This document shows, piece by piece, positions 43,131 through 53,700 of a stretch of DNA of 64,000 nt. The stretch is from Achatina immaculata (taxonomy: Eukaryota; Mollusca; Gastropoda; Stylommatophora; Achatinidae), in the NCBI GenBank assembly GCA_009760885.1, contig CM019693.1:43611433-43675432 (forward strand), written 5' to 3'. Position 1 is the stretch's first letter; each line of letters starts with the position of its first letter. The position numbers and the translations under genes are program-made. The notes under the pieces are model-generated. The model saw nothing but the letters and a program-made list of their open reading frames with translations. It did not search any database and was not told the DNA's origin.

Positions 43131-43359
43131 TACAGGGCATGTTCTAACATGTCACTGTAAAACAAGGCGTAGCTCCTTCGCTTTACTCAGCACCAGCGGG
43201 CGCGTGTTCAAATACAAGACGTATACCTACACTCGGTCGGAAAACAGTGAATTACTAACGAAGTAATTAGTTAACATCAAGTTACTGTGAAGCTGAAGAA
43301 ATCCCTTTTCAGTTATTGATAGAGGTTTATGGTGGCGAGTCCTTGTTTCATGACAGGAT

Positions 43360-43560
43360 TACAGTGATGAGTGCTTGTCTCGTACACGCATTTCTGAATG
43401 GCACAAACTTTTCAATTATTAACAGAGGATTACAGTGATGAGTGCTTGTCTCGTACACGCATTCCTGAATGGCACAAACTTTTCAATTATTAACAGAGGA
43501 TTACAGTGATGAGTGCTTGTCTCGTACACGCATTTCTGAATGGCACAAAAGATTTTCGGA
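43360..43560 (+). repeat. Three tandem copies of a roughly 70-bp unit
   Basis: GATTACAGTGATGAGTGCTT plus GTCTCGTACACGCATTTCTG is repeated at about 43360, 43430 and 43498, directly before the mariner fragment. Confidence 0.85.
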
Positions 43561-43910
43561 AGGTAAAGAAAACGTGAAAGATGATGATTTTGCACCAAAA
43601 CAATGCGCTAGCCATAACGCCTTGTCCGTGATGCAGATTTAAGCAAATCACAGCGTTACTGTGCTCAAACACCCACCATATTCGCCAGACCTAGCTCCCT
43701 GTGACTTCTGCTTGATACAATGGATCAGGTTGGTGCTCAAAGGAACCCATTTTTTTATCAGTAGAAGATGTGAATGCAAAAACAACGGAGGTCCCCAACA
43801 GCCCTTTAAAAATTATCTGCAGAACCGCTATGAACGTTAGCAGCGCCGTGTGCGGTTTTGTGTCAACTCAGATGGGACATTTTCTGAAAGAGATCGAATT
43901 TGATTTTATC
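43490..43910 (+). pseudogene. Mariner-family transposase fragment
   Basis: Shifted + frames read LHQNNALAI (where mariner has HxDNAxxH; the catalytic Asp appears as Asn), then LKHPPYSPDLAPCDFCLIQ and LVLKGTHFF. The final part (VNSDGTF) fits the mariner C-terminus. Heavily decayed; no TIRs identified. Confidence 0.75.
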
Positions 43911-44404
43911 AGTATGCTCAGTAAAACTAGATACAAGCACAGCCTTTGTGTTTGTTTGTGTGTTTTGTTTGTTGTTTGTGTGTCGCGCACCTCATAAGTG
44001 GCTTGGTAGATGCTTGGCAGCACTGTGCCCTCTAAGGTTTTGTGGTCTTTAGCACAACATTTTTAATCCGTGTGCAGATATATTCTTTTTTGTTAAAAAT
44101 GCGTAATTTAAAGTTCTTAGAAAAGAAAATCAGGAAAACAAAACTCATGTTGGTCAATAATAGTTTTCTTAAGCTCTCCTATGCAACAAAATAGCACCAG
44201 GAAAGCGAAAAGTAGCATTTTTAGGGCAGCATTTAAAATTGTGTGTGCATCATGATTTGTGAGCGCGCTGTCACACAGCTCAGAGGAAAGTCGGGCCGAA
44301 AAAAAATTCTTACGGAATTAGAGGAATTCTACCTATATTACTAGAGTACTCAAACGAATTCTGTCCATAATACTACAATACTCCGATAAATTCTACCTAT
44401 ATTA
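43911..44404. other. Intergenic DNA, nothing recognised
   Basis: A near-duplicate pair of short segments occurs at 44320-44405 (CTACCTATATTACT). No coding signal. Confidence 0.4.
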
Positions 44405-44990
44405 CTTCATTCACTCATTCATTTGCATGTCCCTCGCCGAACTTTGCCTCCCTAACAGCACTCCTGTAGGCCTCTCGGTTGTGAGCAAGATGGCCTGCTG
44501 CTGGTGCATCCATTTGCAGATCATCAACGATGTCTTGCAGCCATCTTCGCCTTGGTCTTCCTCTCTTTCTTTTCCCATTATGTACCCTTCTAAGACGGTT
44601 TTCTCTAGATTATCATGACGTTTAATGCGTCAAAAATATTTAAGTTTTCTCTCTTTAATCCTCTTTACTAGCCAGCCTTCTTCAATATTAAGTTCTTGTA
44701 GTATGGATATATTTGTTCTTTTTTGTGTCCGTGATATCTGAATAACTCTTCATTTACATTCAAAGACATTTATGTGTTTCTCAGCTGTTTTGTTAAGTGT
44801 CCAGGTTTCACAGGCATATGCTGCAATTGGAAAGATGCATGCCCTTTAAAATCTTATTTTTGTAGTTCTGTCTGTTCCTCTCCACAGATTCTTTAGTTGT
44901 TTTACTTTTTGAAGAGCGATAGATGTCTTCCTTTTAATGTCCCTCATTGTATCTCCATTATTAGTAATGAAAGTAATGTGTCTCACGTAT
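44405..44990 (-). mobile_element. LINE-C, longest fragment
   Basis: The 3' end is at 44420 (TTTGCATGTCCCTCGCCGAA); the fragment reaches further 5' than the other copies (TCCAGGTTTCACAGGCATAT, CTGCAATTGGAAAGATGCAT, the usual position of the element's ACE.W motif region). Part of it is copied in the tandem duplication. Confidence 0.8.
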
Positions 44991-47245
44991 AAAGTGCATT
45001 AGCTACTATTTTTCGAAGCCAATCATACACGACTGTGCTCTACCACTGTTCAGTACGGAAGCCTTGTTTCCAGTTTGCTAAACATGTAGAAAAGAGAATG
45101 AGAGAAATAACGCTGAAGTTATATGGAAAAATCAGTTACTTATGTATTCTCTAAATAATAGAAAGGAGACAAATTTGATATCGTTATAATCAACATGGCT
45201 CCTGTAGCACAAAGTGACTCGTGACCCACAAGTGTGGCAAGGTTACACAGCCCACACGTTAGCTGAGAAGGAGAGGGTGAGAGCGGAGAGGAGCTAAGAC
45301 GAAATGTGAGATAAATACAAGGGTAAAACCAGATATTGTATACTATAGCAGCACTGCAGTCGCGACAGGAAGGCGTAGACAGTGATGGCATGTGGCGATA
45401 ACCAGAGCTATAATAAAAGCATACACAAAAACAGAAAGTAGTAGAAAAAGCAGAAAGGAAGAGATGTCTGGACTTAACCATTCCCTCCCCCTCCCACCTA
45501 TCCATCCGTGTTTCTTCCCTTCCCGACCCTCAAACTTTCCCCTGGCTCTGATGCAGGGGTTCTTAACCTCTTTTACGGTTACCCCAGTGGGGTACCAAGT
45601 ATGTCTCCATAACTCTCTTTTACGATTACCCCAGTGGGGTGCCAATTACGTCTCAATAACCTCTTTTACGGTTACCCCAGTGGGTCTCCACAATCTCTTG
45701 GCCAGACTGTAGAAATCATCATCACCCCCCAGTTCTGTTATTTACCAGTATCTTACATCTTGTATCCTTCCCGTGCCGTGAATTGTCACATGGACTCGTT
45801 TGGTAGTTCGCCAAGTTTTCCTGTCTTCGGCAAGTTTTTCAACCTCATCAAGGGATTTTATGTCTACTAATTTGGCCTCTCTTAAAAGTGTCCTCTTTAG
45901 AGTTTCACGTGATGTACCCTTCTAAGACGGTTTTCTCTAGATTATCATGACGTTTAATGCGTCAAAAATATTTAAGTTTTCTCTCTTTAATCCTCTTTAC
46001 TAGCCAGCCTTCTTCAATATTAAGTTCTTGTAGTATGGATATATTTGTTCTTTTTTTGTGTCCGTGATATCTGAATAACTCTTCATTTACATTCAAAGAC
46101 ATTTATGTGTTTCTCAGCTGTTTTGTTAAGTGTCCAGGTTTCACAGGCATATGCTGCAATTGGAAAGATGCATGCCCTTTAAAATCTTATTTTTGTAGTT
46201 CTGTCTGTTCCTCTCCACAGATTCTTTAGTTGTTTTACTTTTTGACGAGCGATAGATGTCTTCCTTTTAATGTCCCTCATTGTATCTCCATTATTAGTAA
46301 TGAAAGTAATGTGTCTCACGCATAAAGTGCATTAGCTACTATTTTTCGAAGCCAATCATACACGATGTGCTCTACCACTTTCTGTACGGAAGCCTTGTTT
46401 CCAGTTTGCTAAACATGTAGAAAAGAGAATGAGAGAAATAACGGTGAAGTTATATGAAAAAATCAGTTACTTATGTATTCTCTAAATAATAGAAAGGAGA
46501 CAAATTTGATATCGTTATAATCAACATGGCTCCTGTAGCACAAAGTGACTCGTGACCCACAAGTGTGGCAAGGTTACACAGCCCACACGTTAGCTGAGAA
46601 GGAGAGGGTGAGAGCGGAGAGGAGCTAAGACGAAATGTGAGATAAATACAAGGGTAAAACCAGATATTGTATACTATAGCAGCACTGCAGTCGCGACAGG
46701 AAGGCGTAGACAGTGATGGCATGTGGCGATAACCAGAGCTATAATAAAAGCATACACAAAAACAGAAAGTAGTAGAAAAAGCAGAAAGGAAGAGATGTCT
46801 GGACTTAACCATTCCCTCCCCCCTCCCACCTATCCATCCGTGTTTCTTCCCTTCCCGACCCTCAAACTTTCCCCTGGCTCTGATGCAGGGGTTCTTAACC
46901 TCTTTTACGGTTACCCCAGTGGGGTACCAAGTATGTCTCCATAACTCTCTTTTACGATTACCCCAGTGGGGTGCCAATTACGTCTCAATAACCTCTTTTA
47001 CGGTTACCCCAGTGGGTCTCCACAATCTCTTGGCCAGACTGTAGAAATCATCATCACCCCCCAGTTCTGTTATTTACCAGTATCTTACATCTTGTATCCT
47101 TCCCGTGCCGTGAATTGTCACATGGACTCGTTTGGTAGTTCGCCAAGTTTTCCTGTCTTCGGCAAGTTTTTCAACCTCATCAAGGGATTTTATGCCTACT
47201 AATTTGGCCTCTCTTAAAAGTGTCCTCTTTAGAGTTTCACGTGAT
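44582..47245. repeat. 1,332-bp near-perfect tandem duplication
   Basis: Copy 1 is 44582-45913 and copy 2 is 45914-47245. Both start TGTACCCTTCTAAGACGG or within 2 bp of it and end AGAGTTTCACGTGAT. Only scattered single-base differences and 1-bp indels are seen (for example CTCACGTATAA/CTCACGCATAA). The unit runs from inside a LINE-C fragment to inside a LINE-B fragment and includes three short direct repeats of CTCTTTTACGGTTACCCCAG. Confidence 0.92.
45720..45913 (-). mobile_element. LINE-B 3' end fragment (copy 1)
   Basis: In reverse it ends CGGCACGGGAAGGATACAAG, the LINE-B 3' terminus; its 5' side stops at the duplication junction. Confidence 0.85.
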
Positions 47246-47300
47246 CGACCCCTTTTTCTTCGGCCTGTTGTGTTCCACTTGATAGCTTGTTTTACCAGCA
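47052..47300 (-). mobile_element. LINE-B 3' end fragment (copy 2, extends further)
   Basis: Same end as copy 1 but continuing to VKQAIKWNTTGRRKRGRSRE upstream, so this is the original insertion border and copy 1 was cut by the duplication. Confidence 0.85.
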
Positions 47301-47800
47301 TGGCGTTACAAAAAATATAAACAGATTGGTTTTACTTTACAACCGGATATCCAGTAACAGAACACATGTCAGACAATTCTAACAATCATTTTTTGTCAGC
47401 TGTTGTTCACAGATCAAGTCTCGTGCCTCCATCAAGTGGTTCCCTGCCCTCATGCAGTGTGGATACCGCCAGAACTCTGCTCTGATGTGTCACAATATAA
47501 AAACAAGGAAACATCCGAGAACTATGTACTTTCAACCACAGGACTGCGTTCTCTAAGTGCTGTCACTAGGAAATCTAAGCTTCCTTTGACGTTAACAACT
47601 TCAACAGCAACTTAAAAGACCATTAAAAGAGTTTATACACTTGGTTAAAACTAAAAAAATTCTGAGACTGGTTTCCTCCAGTCGCAGTCTCATTACGTTT
47701 GTAGACAACAGCATATATTCACAGGTGGGACTCATATGTGAACGTCACATGAAATAGGTTCACAGACAGATAACTAAGTGCAAATTATCTTCATTCTACA
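47301..47800. other. Intergenic DNA, nothing recognised
   Basis: No family signature on either strand. Confidence 0.4.
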
Positions 47801-47929
47801 CAACATGAATGAGAAAGATTTTGAATATTTACTGGCCATAGACAAAATAAATAACAATCTTGCTCGATGCGAACAAGATGGCATGCACGTAATTATGGGG
47901 AGGAAAAGAGAAAAACAAAACAAAACAAA

Positions 47930-48065
47930 AAACATGATGAAAAATGGAGGGAATGGATTGGCCATGTGCTCAGAAAGGACTCCAGCAACATTACTAAAAC
48001 AGTCATGCAATGGACACCCGAAGGAATGAGAAAGAGAGGCCGGTCAAAGATAACCAGGCCAGGTA
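47930..48065 (+). mobile_element. LINE-E C-terminal fragment
   Basis: Frame WREWIGHVLRKDSSNITKTV, MQWTPEGMRKRGRSKIT is the common tail of an RTE-like protein, but distinct from families A-D. Confidence 0.7.
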
Positions 48066-48174
48066 CTTTACTAGTAACAAGGAACGTTCATGGGAAAAAG
48101 GAATATGACTTCACTCGACAGAGTCAAATTAGTGTTTCCTTTTCATCTCCATCTGCCACTGCTATAATTCGATC

Positions 48175-48570
48175 TTGACACTCGTGACATCTTCTCTCAT
48201 CTACTCTTACAAATGGGAACCAAATCTGGGGAACATCCTCGTCCATAGCTGCCTAAAGCGGAATCTTGTAGTCTGGGAAACGAAAACGATTACCTTTTCC
48301 AAAATTATCCTCACTCTCCACGAGGGATTCACATGCGAGTCCCACAACGTAATATATCCCATTATATGCAAAAGGTGTAGGATTTCCTTTCTTCCACAAT
48401 CATATTCTTTCTGTACTAGGTCCTACTCGTTTCTCACATGTAACACACATTTCAGATCTTTCTCACTGCATTAGATTACAAGTTCTTTACCCCAAGCCAC
48501 AATCACCTCTCCCACTCACTCTTCTCTTAACTAGATTACCTGTATCACTCTCCTTTCTGCGGTCTCCACT
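48175..48570 (+). pseudogene. Penelope-like element, C-terminal (GIY-YIG region) fragment
   Basis: Reads EPNLGNILVHSCLKRN, then GFTCESHNVIYPIICKRCR, the region just before the GIY-YIG nuclease motif in Penelope-like retroelements, but the YIGETGR motif itself is not preserved. The reading stops where a mariner element begins. Repeat F continues on the far side. Confidence 0.6.
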
Positions 48571-48574
48571 CATA

Positions 48575-49500
48575 AAGTGTGTCCGGTAAGTGATGTGACT
48601 GATTCTACAAAATTCGAATTGTTCAAGATATAATGATATATACTTAAAATTCCTCGAAATAACATCCGTTTCCAGCGGTTCTGCCATGCATTGTAGCTCG
48701 TCTGGAAGTCTTGAACAGGGATCTCCTTCAATGCACTTGTCACGACAGTTTGCACATCATTAGCAGTCCCAAAATGGATAGCCTTTCAAGCTTGATATGA
48801 GCCGGGGAAACAAAAAGAAGTCAGCAGGGGCCAATTCCGGGCTTTGGGGAGGTTGGCACAGTGTTGTCACGGTTTGTTTCGCCAGAAACTCTCTCACTAG
48901 CAGCGACGCATGACTCGGCGCATTGTCGTTGTGAAGAACTCAGGTGTTGGCGATCTTCGGGTTGACGCGCGTGACTCCGTTCTTCAGCAGTTTAAGCATT
49001 TCCACGTAAAATGCTGCGTTGATCATTTGTCCGGGTGGTACGAATTCCATATGGACAACACCTTTATAGTAAAAAAAAAGACAAAGAACATCGATTTCAT
49101 CTTCGATTTGAACATTTAATGGGCGCCCTATGCGTTGTTCATCCTCGACGCTCTCTCTTCCTTCGTTGAATGTCTTGTGCCATCGAAACACCTGTGGTTT
49201 CGATAAAGCATCCTTCCCGTAGGTTTTCTGTATCATAGCAAGCGTCCTGGTCGCGAATCTTTCAAGTTTAACACAAAACATCATCGCGTATCGCTGCTCG
49301 ATACTCCTCTGCATTTCGACCGTTGCGCGACGCTTGAACAGATGTCCACTTCGCAAGCTATCCGCACTCTGTAAAAGCTCAGAGCCAAATGAAGAGATAT
49401 CGACCCTTTACCTAACATCCCACACTAGCCTTCAGGCCCGGAGAAAAGGACCTGCTGATTGGCTGAATAAAATAAGTCTCATCACATACCGGACACCCTT
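48575..49500 (-). mobile_element. Mariner element, decayed, with inverted ends
   Basis: The left end AAGTGTGTCCGGTAAGTGAT and the right end (in reverse) AAGGGTGTCCGGTATGTGAT are inverted near-copies. TA precedes the left end; the right flank is GT. The body carries a mariner-type transposase relic. Confidence 0.85.
48600..49356 (-). pseudogene. Mariner transposase relic
   Basis: N-terminal open part: IEQRYAMMFCVKLERFATRT, ALSKPQVFRWHKTFNEGRES, VEDEQRIGRPLNVQ, VHMEFVPPGQMINAAFYVEM. After a stop it continues VLHNDNAPSHASLLVREFLA (a catalytic Asp), SPELAPADFFLFPRL (a further Asp), and then degrades. A central piece between the HTH part and GVVHMEFVPPG is deleted. Confidence 0.88.
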
Positions 49501-49589
49501 GTGCCTATCACACATCGCAAGGCTCCATGTAAACATTACCAACACTCAGCCACGCCCATTTTGGACGCAATTTATAGCAAGTCACAATT

Positions 49590-49755
49590 AAGTACTCGAT
49601 GTATTCTTTTTTCCCATTCCTGTTTGTTGTATACCAATCATGTGAACTTATATTTTATCTTCTGTCCATGGTTCTTTGTCCTGTGTTTCTGTATGATAAC
49701 GTCACAACAGTGTGCTCGTTAATTAATAAATTTGTGTCTACTTTTTTTCCTAAAT
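49590..49755 (+). repeat. Interspersed repeat F
   Basis: Ends GATAACGTCACAACAGTGTG, CTCGTTAATTAATAAATTTG, then TCTACTTTTTTTC. Third copy of the family seen at 1.56-1.99 and 42.86-43.13 kb. Confidence 0.65.
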
Positions 49756-49794
49756 AGTTTTAATAGTTTAAAATTGAGCTAAATACTTTAACAT

Positions 49795-49980
49795 ACCGTA
49801 TTGGAAGGGCATATACAAGGAAAAAGAAAGAGAGGAAGATCAAGGCGAAGATGGTTGCAAGACATGGTTGGCAATCTGCAAATGGATGCATCAGCAGCAG
49901 GGCATCTTGCTTACAATCATGAGGCTTACAGGAGAGCTGTTAGAGAGGCAAAGTTCCGCAAGGGACATGCAAATGATTGA
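49795..49980 (+). mobile_element. LINE-C 3' fragment
   Basis: TATTGGAAGGGCATATACAA to GGGACATGCAAATGATTGAC, the family C 3' end, about 185 bp. Confidence 0.85.
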
Positions 49981-50686
49981 CTGACTAAATATACATGAAA
50001 GTAAGTTATTGGATACATTAAAAGAAATGTACCAAGAAAAACTAAATACAAGAGAATTCTTACAAGGTACTCGTTCAATGAATGAACTAAGATACTGGAC
50101 TGCACTTTACTGCATTGAGTAGTTAAAAAAAAAGGAACGAAACTAACTCCAGCATTTATTTTCCCTTGTTCGATTCCAGCTCTTCAGTCTCACAGTCTCC
50201 TTTATCTTTATCTTTTTTGTTCCCCCCCCCCCCCCTCCGGGTTTTCGAGTTGTTATCAGGTTCTCTTCTGTCTTCGAATACAACCCTGTTATACAAAACA
50301 CAGAAGTGATGGAGAGAGTGAAAAGAAACGCAGTTGGAAACGCTTAAACAATACGGAAAACTGTCTGTACTTTTAAAAAATGCCTCTAAATGTATTGTAG
50401 AAATAACATTGCTAAAAGTTCATGAACGACGTGATAATCCAAAACAGAAGGTTAAAAAAATAACACAAAAAATGTTATCTTATAAGAAATATAGTACTCT
50501 CATTAAAAATCTTATAGATGCTAAATCAGCGACGGTGAGCTAATTAGTAATTTTCAGTCACATATAGTTATATGTTTAATGGTATATTATTTATATTAAA
50601 CTCATAGTTACATAATTTATGGAAAAATCTGTTATAGAATAAAAAATGTGTAAGGTCACTCGGAGAGTATACTCGAGCAAACAATC
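49981..50686. other. AT-rich DNA upstream of NIPSNAP
   Basis: Holds a C run at 50222-50236 and AT-rich DNA up to the ATG. The NIPSNAP promoter should lie here, but no defined element was found apart from a more GC-balanced 40 bp before the ATG. Confidence 0.35.
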
Positions 50687-50778
50687 ATGGCCGCCCTGTG
50701 GAAGACGGTCTCGGTTAAACCTCTTCGGCCTTTCATTTCTGCGTCATTAAAGCTACAACCGACGCCGTTGGCCATAAA
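50687..50778 (+). CDS. NIPSNAP: NIPSNAP exon 1 (mitochondrial targeting presequence)
   Basis: ATG in a good context (caatcATGG). Reads MAALWKTVSVKPLRPFISAS then LKLQPTPLAIK and ends AA|GTATGC, phase 2. Exon 2 begins with the one base needed to finish the Lys codon. There is no homology support beyond presequence character, because presequences diverge fast. Confidence 0.75.
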
Positions 50779-53700
50779 GTATGCATTATTTGTCTTAGTA
50801 TTAAGCAGTATTTTTTTAGAATTGTTGCAAATACTTGTGAGCATGTGATGAGAGCAAATCACGTATTTGTTTACAAGCGTCACCTGGGTCGTATTTGACC
50901 TCGACCTCTCGGGGCTTGGAGAGGGCAAGTTGGCTGGGAGTGCATACCTTGTTTTCGAGGTTAGATACATCTAGAATCATTGTTAATGCAATGTGGACAA
51001 TATCGTGGATGCTTATGTATCCTTCTTTCTATCGTGCACCTCATTATGCATCAGTTGATGTCTTGTTTTGCAATTTCTCTTTATGTCCTTAATGCCATTA
51101 GCAGTAGGTATTGCCGTCAGCCGTCAACCACTGCAGCAGAATACATCGTTTTAATCCACACGAAACAAAGCTTACCATCCACACAAGAATAGCGTTCATC
51201 AGCTAATATAACTCGTCAACATTGCTGATAATACCCGTATCTGCCTGCTACTTTATGATAGTAACTGATGCTACTGTCAGACCAGCTGCACTGTGGATGG
51301 CCAAGAAGACCCAAAGACTGGGGAGTTAACCCTTAACGGTAAATTCAGAGAGAAGGATCTAGAGGCAGTGGGTGACAAGCTTCTCTAACCTATCCACCTT
51401 CTGACATCCCCAACAACTCTTCTAGATTTTCAGATATATAGTGGTTGATTGACAGAGTTGAGGGGGGGGGGGGAAGTGGAATGTGAACAAGCCACTTTAC
51501 TCATACCAGTTTGCCAAGTGAAGTAGGATATAACATTGAACAGTCTTCCCTAGACCTCTACTATTCTTGTCCTGAAGGGCAGAATGTAAGGCGGGCCTGC
51601 GTGCCCAATTCTTTACCCTTGAAAAATAAAGATTATTCATTCATTCATTATTCATTCAGTCCTCACATTGAACAGTCTTCCCTAGACCTCTACTGTTCTT
51701 GTCCTAATATTGAACAGTCTTCCCTAGACCTCTACTATTCTTTTCCTCACATTGAACAGTCTTCCCTAGACCTCTACTATTCTTTTCCTCACATTGAACA
51801 GTCTTCCCTAGACCTCTACTATTCTTGTACTCACATTGAACAGTCTTCCCTAGACCTCTACTATTCTTGTACTCACATTGAACAGTCTTCCCTAGACCTC
51901 TACTATTCTTGTCCTCACATTGAACAGTCTTCCCTAGACCTCTACTATTCTTGTACTCACATTGAACAGTCTTCCCTAGACCCCTACTATTCTTGTCCTC
52001 ACATTGAACAGTCTTCCCTAGACTCCTACTATTCTTGTCCTCACATTGATCAGTCTTCTCTAGAACCCTACTATTCTTGTCCTCACATTGATCAGTCTTC
52101 TCTATAGCCCTACTATTCTTGTCCTCACATTGATCAGTCTTCTCTAGAGCCCTACTATTCTTGTCCTCACATTGATCAGTCTTCTCTATAGCCCTACTAT
52201 TCTTTTCCTCACATTGAACAGTCTTCCCTAGACCTCTACTATTCTTGTCCTCACATTGATCAGTCTTCTCTAGAACCCTACTATTCTTGTCCTCACATTG
52301 AACAGTCTTCCCTAGACTCCTACTATTCTTGTCCTCACATTGATCAGTCTTCTCTATAGCCCTACTATTCTTGTCCTCACATTGAACAGTCTTCCCTAGA
52401 CCCCTACTATTCTTGTCCTCACATTGATCAGTCTTCTCTAGAACCCTACTATTCTTGTCCTCACATTGAACAGTCTTCCCTAGACCCCTACTATTCTTGT
52501 CCTCACATTGAACAGTCTTCTCTAGAACCCTACTATTCTTGTCCTCACATTGATCAGTCTTCTCTATAGCCCTACTATTCTTGTTCTCACATTGATCAGT
52601 CTTCTCTATAGCCCTACTATTCTTGTCCTCACATTGATCAGTCTTCTCTATAGCCCTACTATTCTTGTCCTCACATTGAACAGTCTTCCCTAGACTCCTA
52701 CTATTCTTGTCCTCACATTGATCAGTCTTCTCTATAGCCCTACTATTCTTGTCCTCACATTGAACAGTCTTCCCTAGACTCCTACTATTCTTGTCCTCAC
52801 ATTGATCAGTCTTCTCTATAGCCCTACTATTCTTGTCCTCACATTGAACAGTCTTCCCTAGACCCCTACTATTCTTGTCCTCACATTGATCAGTCTTCTC
52901 TAGAACCCTACTATTCTTGTCCTCACATTGAACAGTCTTCCCTAGACCCCTACTATTCTTGTCCTCACATTGATCAGTCTTCTCTAGAACCCTACTATTC
53001 TTGTCCTCACATTGATCAGTCTTCTCTAGAGCCCTACTATTCTTGTTCTCACATTGATCAGTCTTCTCTAGAACCCTACTATTCTTGTCCTCACATTGAT
53101 CAGTATTCTCTATAGCCCTACTATTCTTGTCCTCACATTGAACAGTCTTCTCTATAGCCCTACTATTCTTGTCCTCACATTGATCAGTCTTCTCTATAGC
53201 CCTACTATTCTTGTCCTCACATTGATCAGTATTCTCTATAGCCCTACTATTCTTGTCCTCACATTGATCAGTATTCTCTATAGCCCTACTATTCTTGTCC
53301 TCACATTGATCAGTCTTCTCTATAGCCCTACTATTCTTGTCCTCACATTGAACAGTCTTCCCTAGACTCCTACTATTCTTGTCCTCACATTGAACAATCT
53401 TCTCTAGAACCCTACTATTCTTGTCCTCACATTGATCAATCTTCTCTGTAGCCCTACTATTCTTGTCCTCACATTGAACAGTCTTCCTAGACCCCTACTA
53501 TTCTTGTCCTCACATTGATCAGTCTTCTCTATAGCCCTACTATTCTTGTCCTCACATTGAACAGTCTTCTCTAGAGCCCTACTATTCTTGTCCTCACATT
53601 GATCAGTCTTCTCTAGAGCCCTACTATTCTTGTCCTCACATTGAACAATCTTCTCTAGAGCCCTACTATTCTTGTCCTCACATTGATCAATCTTCTCTGT

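Noticed and set aside
50334..50543. Lysine-rich 69-codon frame upstream of NIPSNAP
   Set aside because: No ATG at the start, AT-driven composition, no recognisable homology.
50641..50778. Alternative reading of the NIPSNAP exon 1 region as a - strand gene (104 codons, 50656-50970)
   Set aside because: No homology, whereas the + strand reading splices in phase with a homologous exon.
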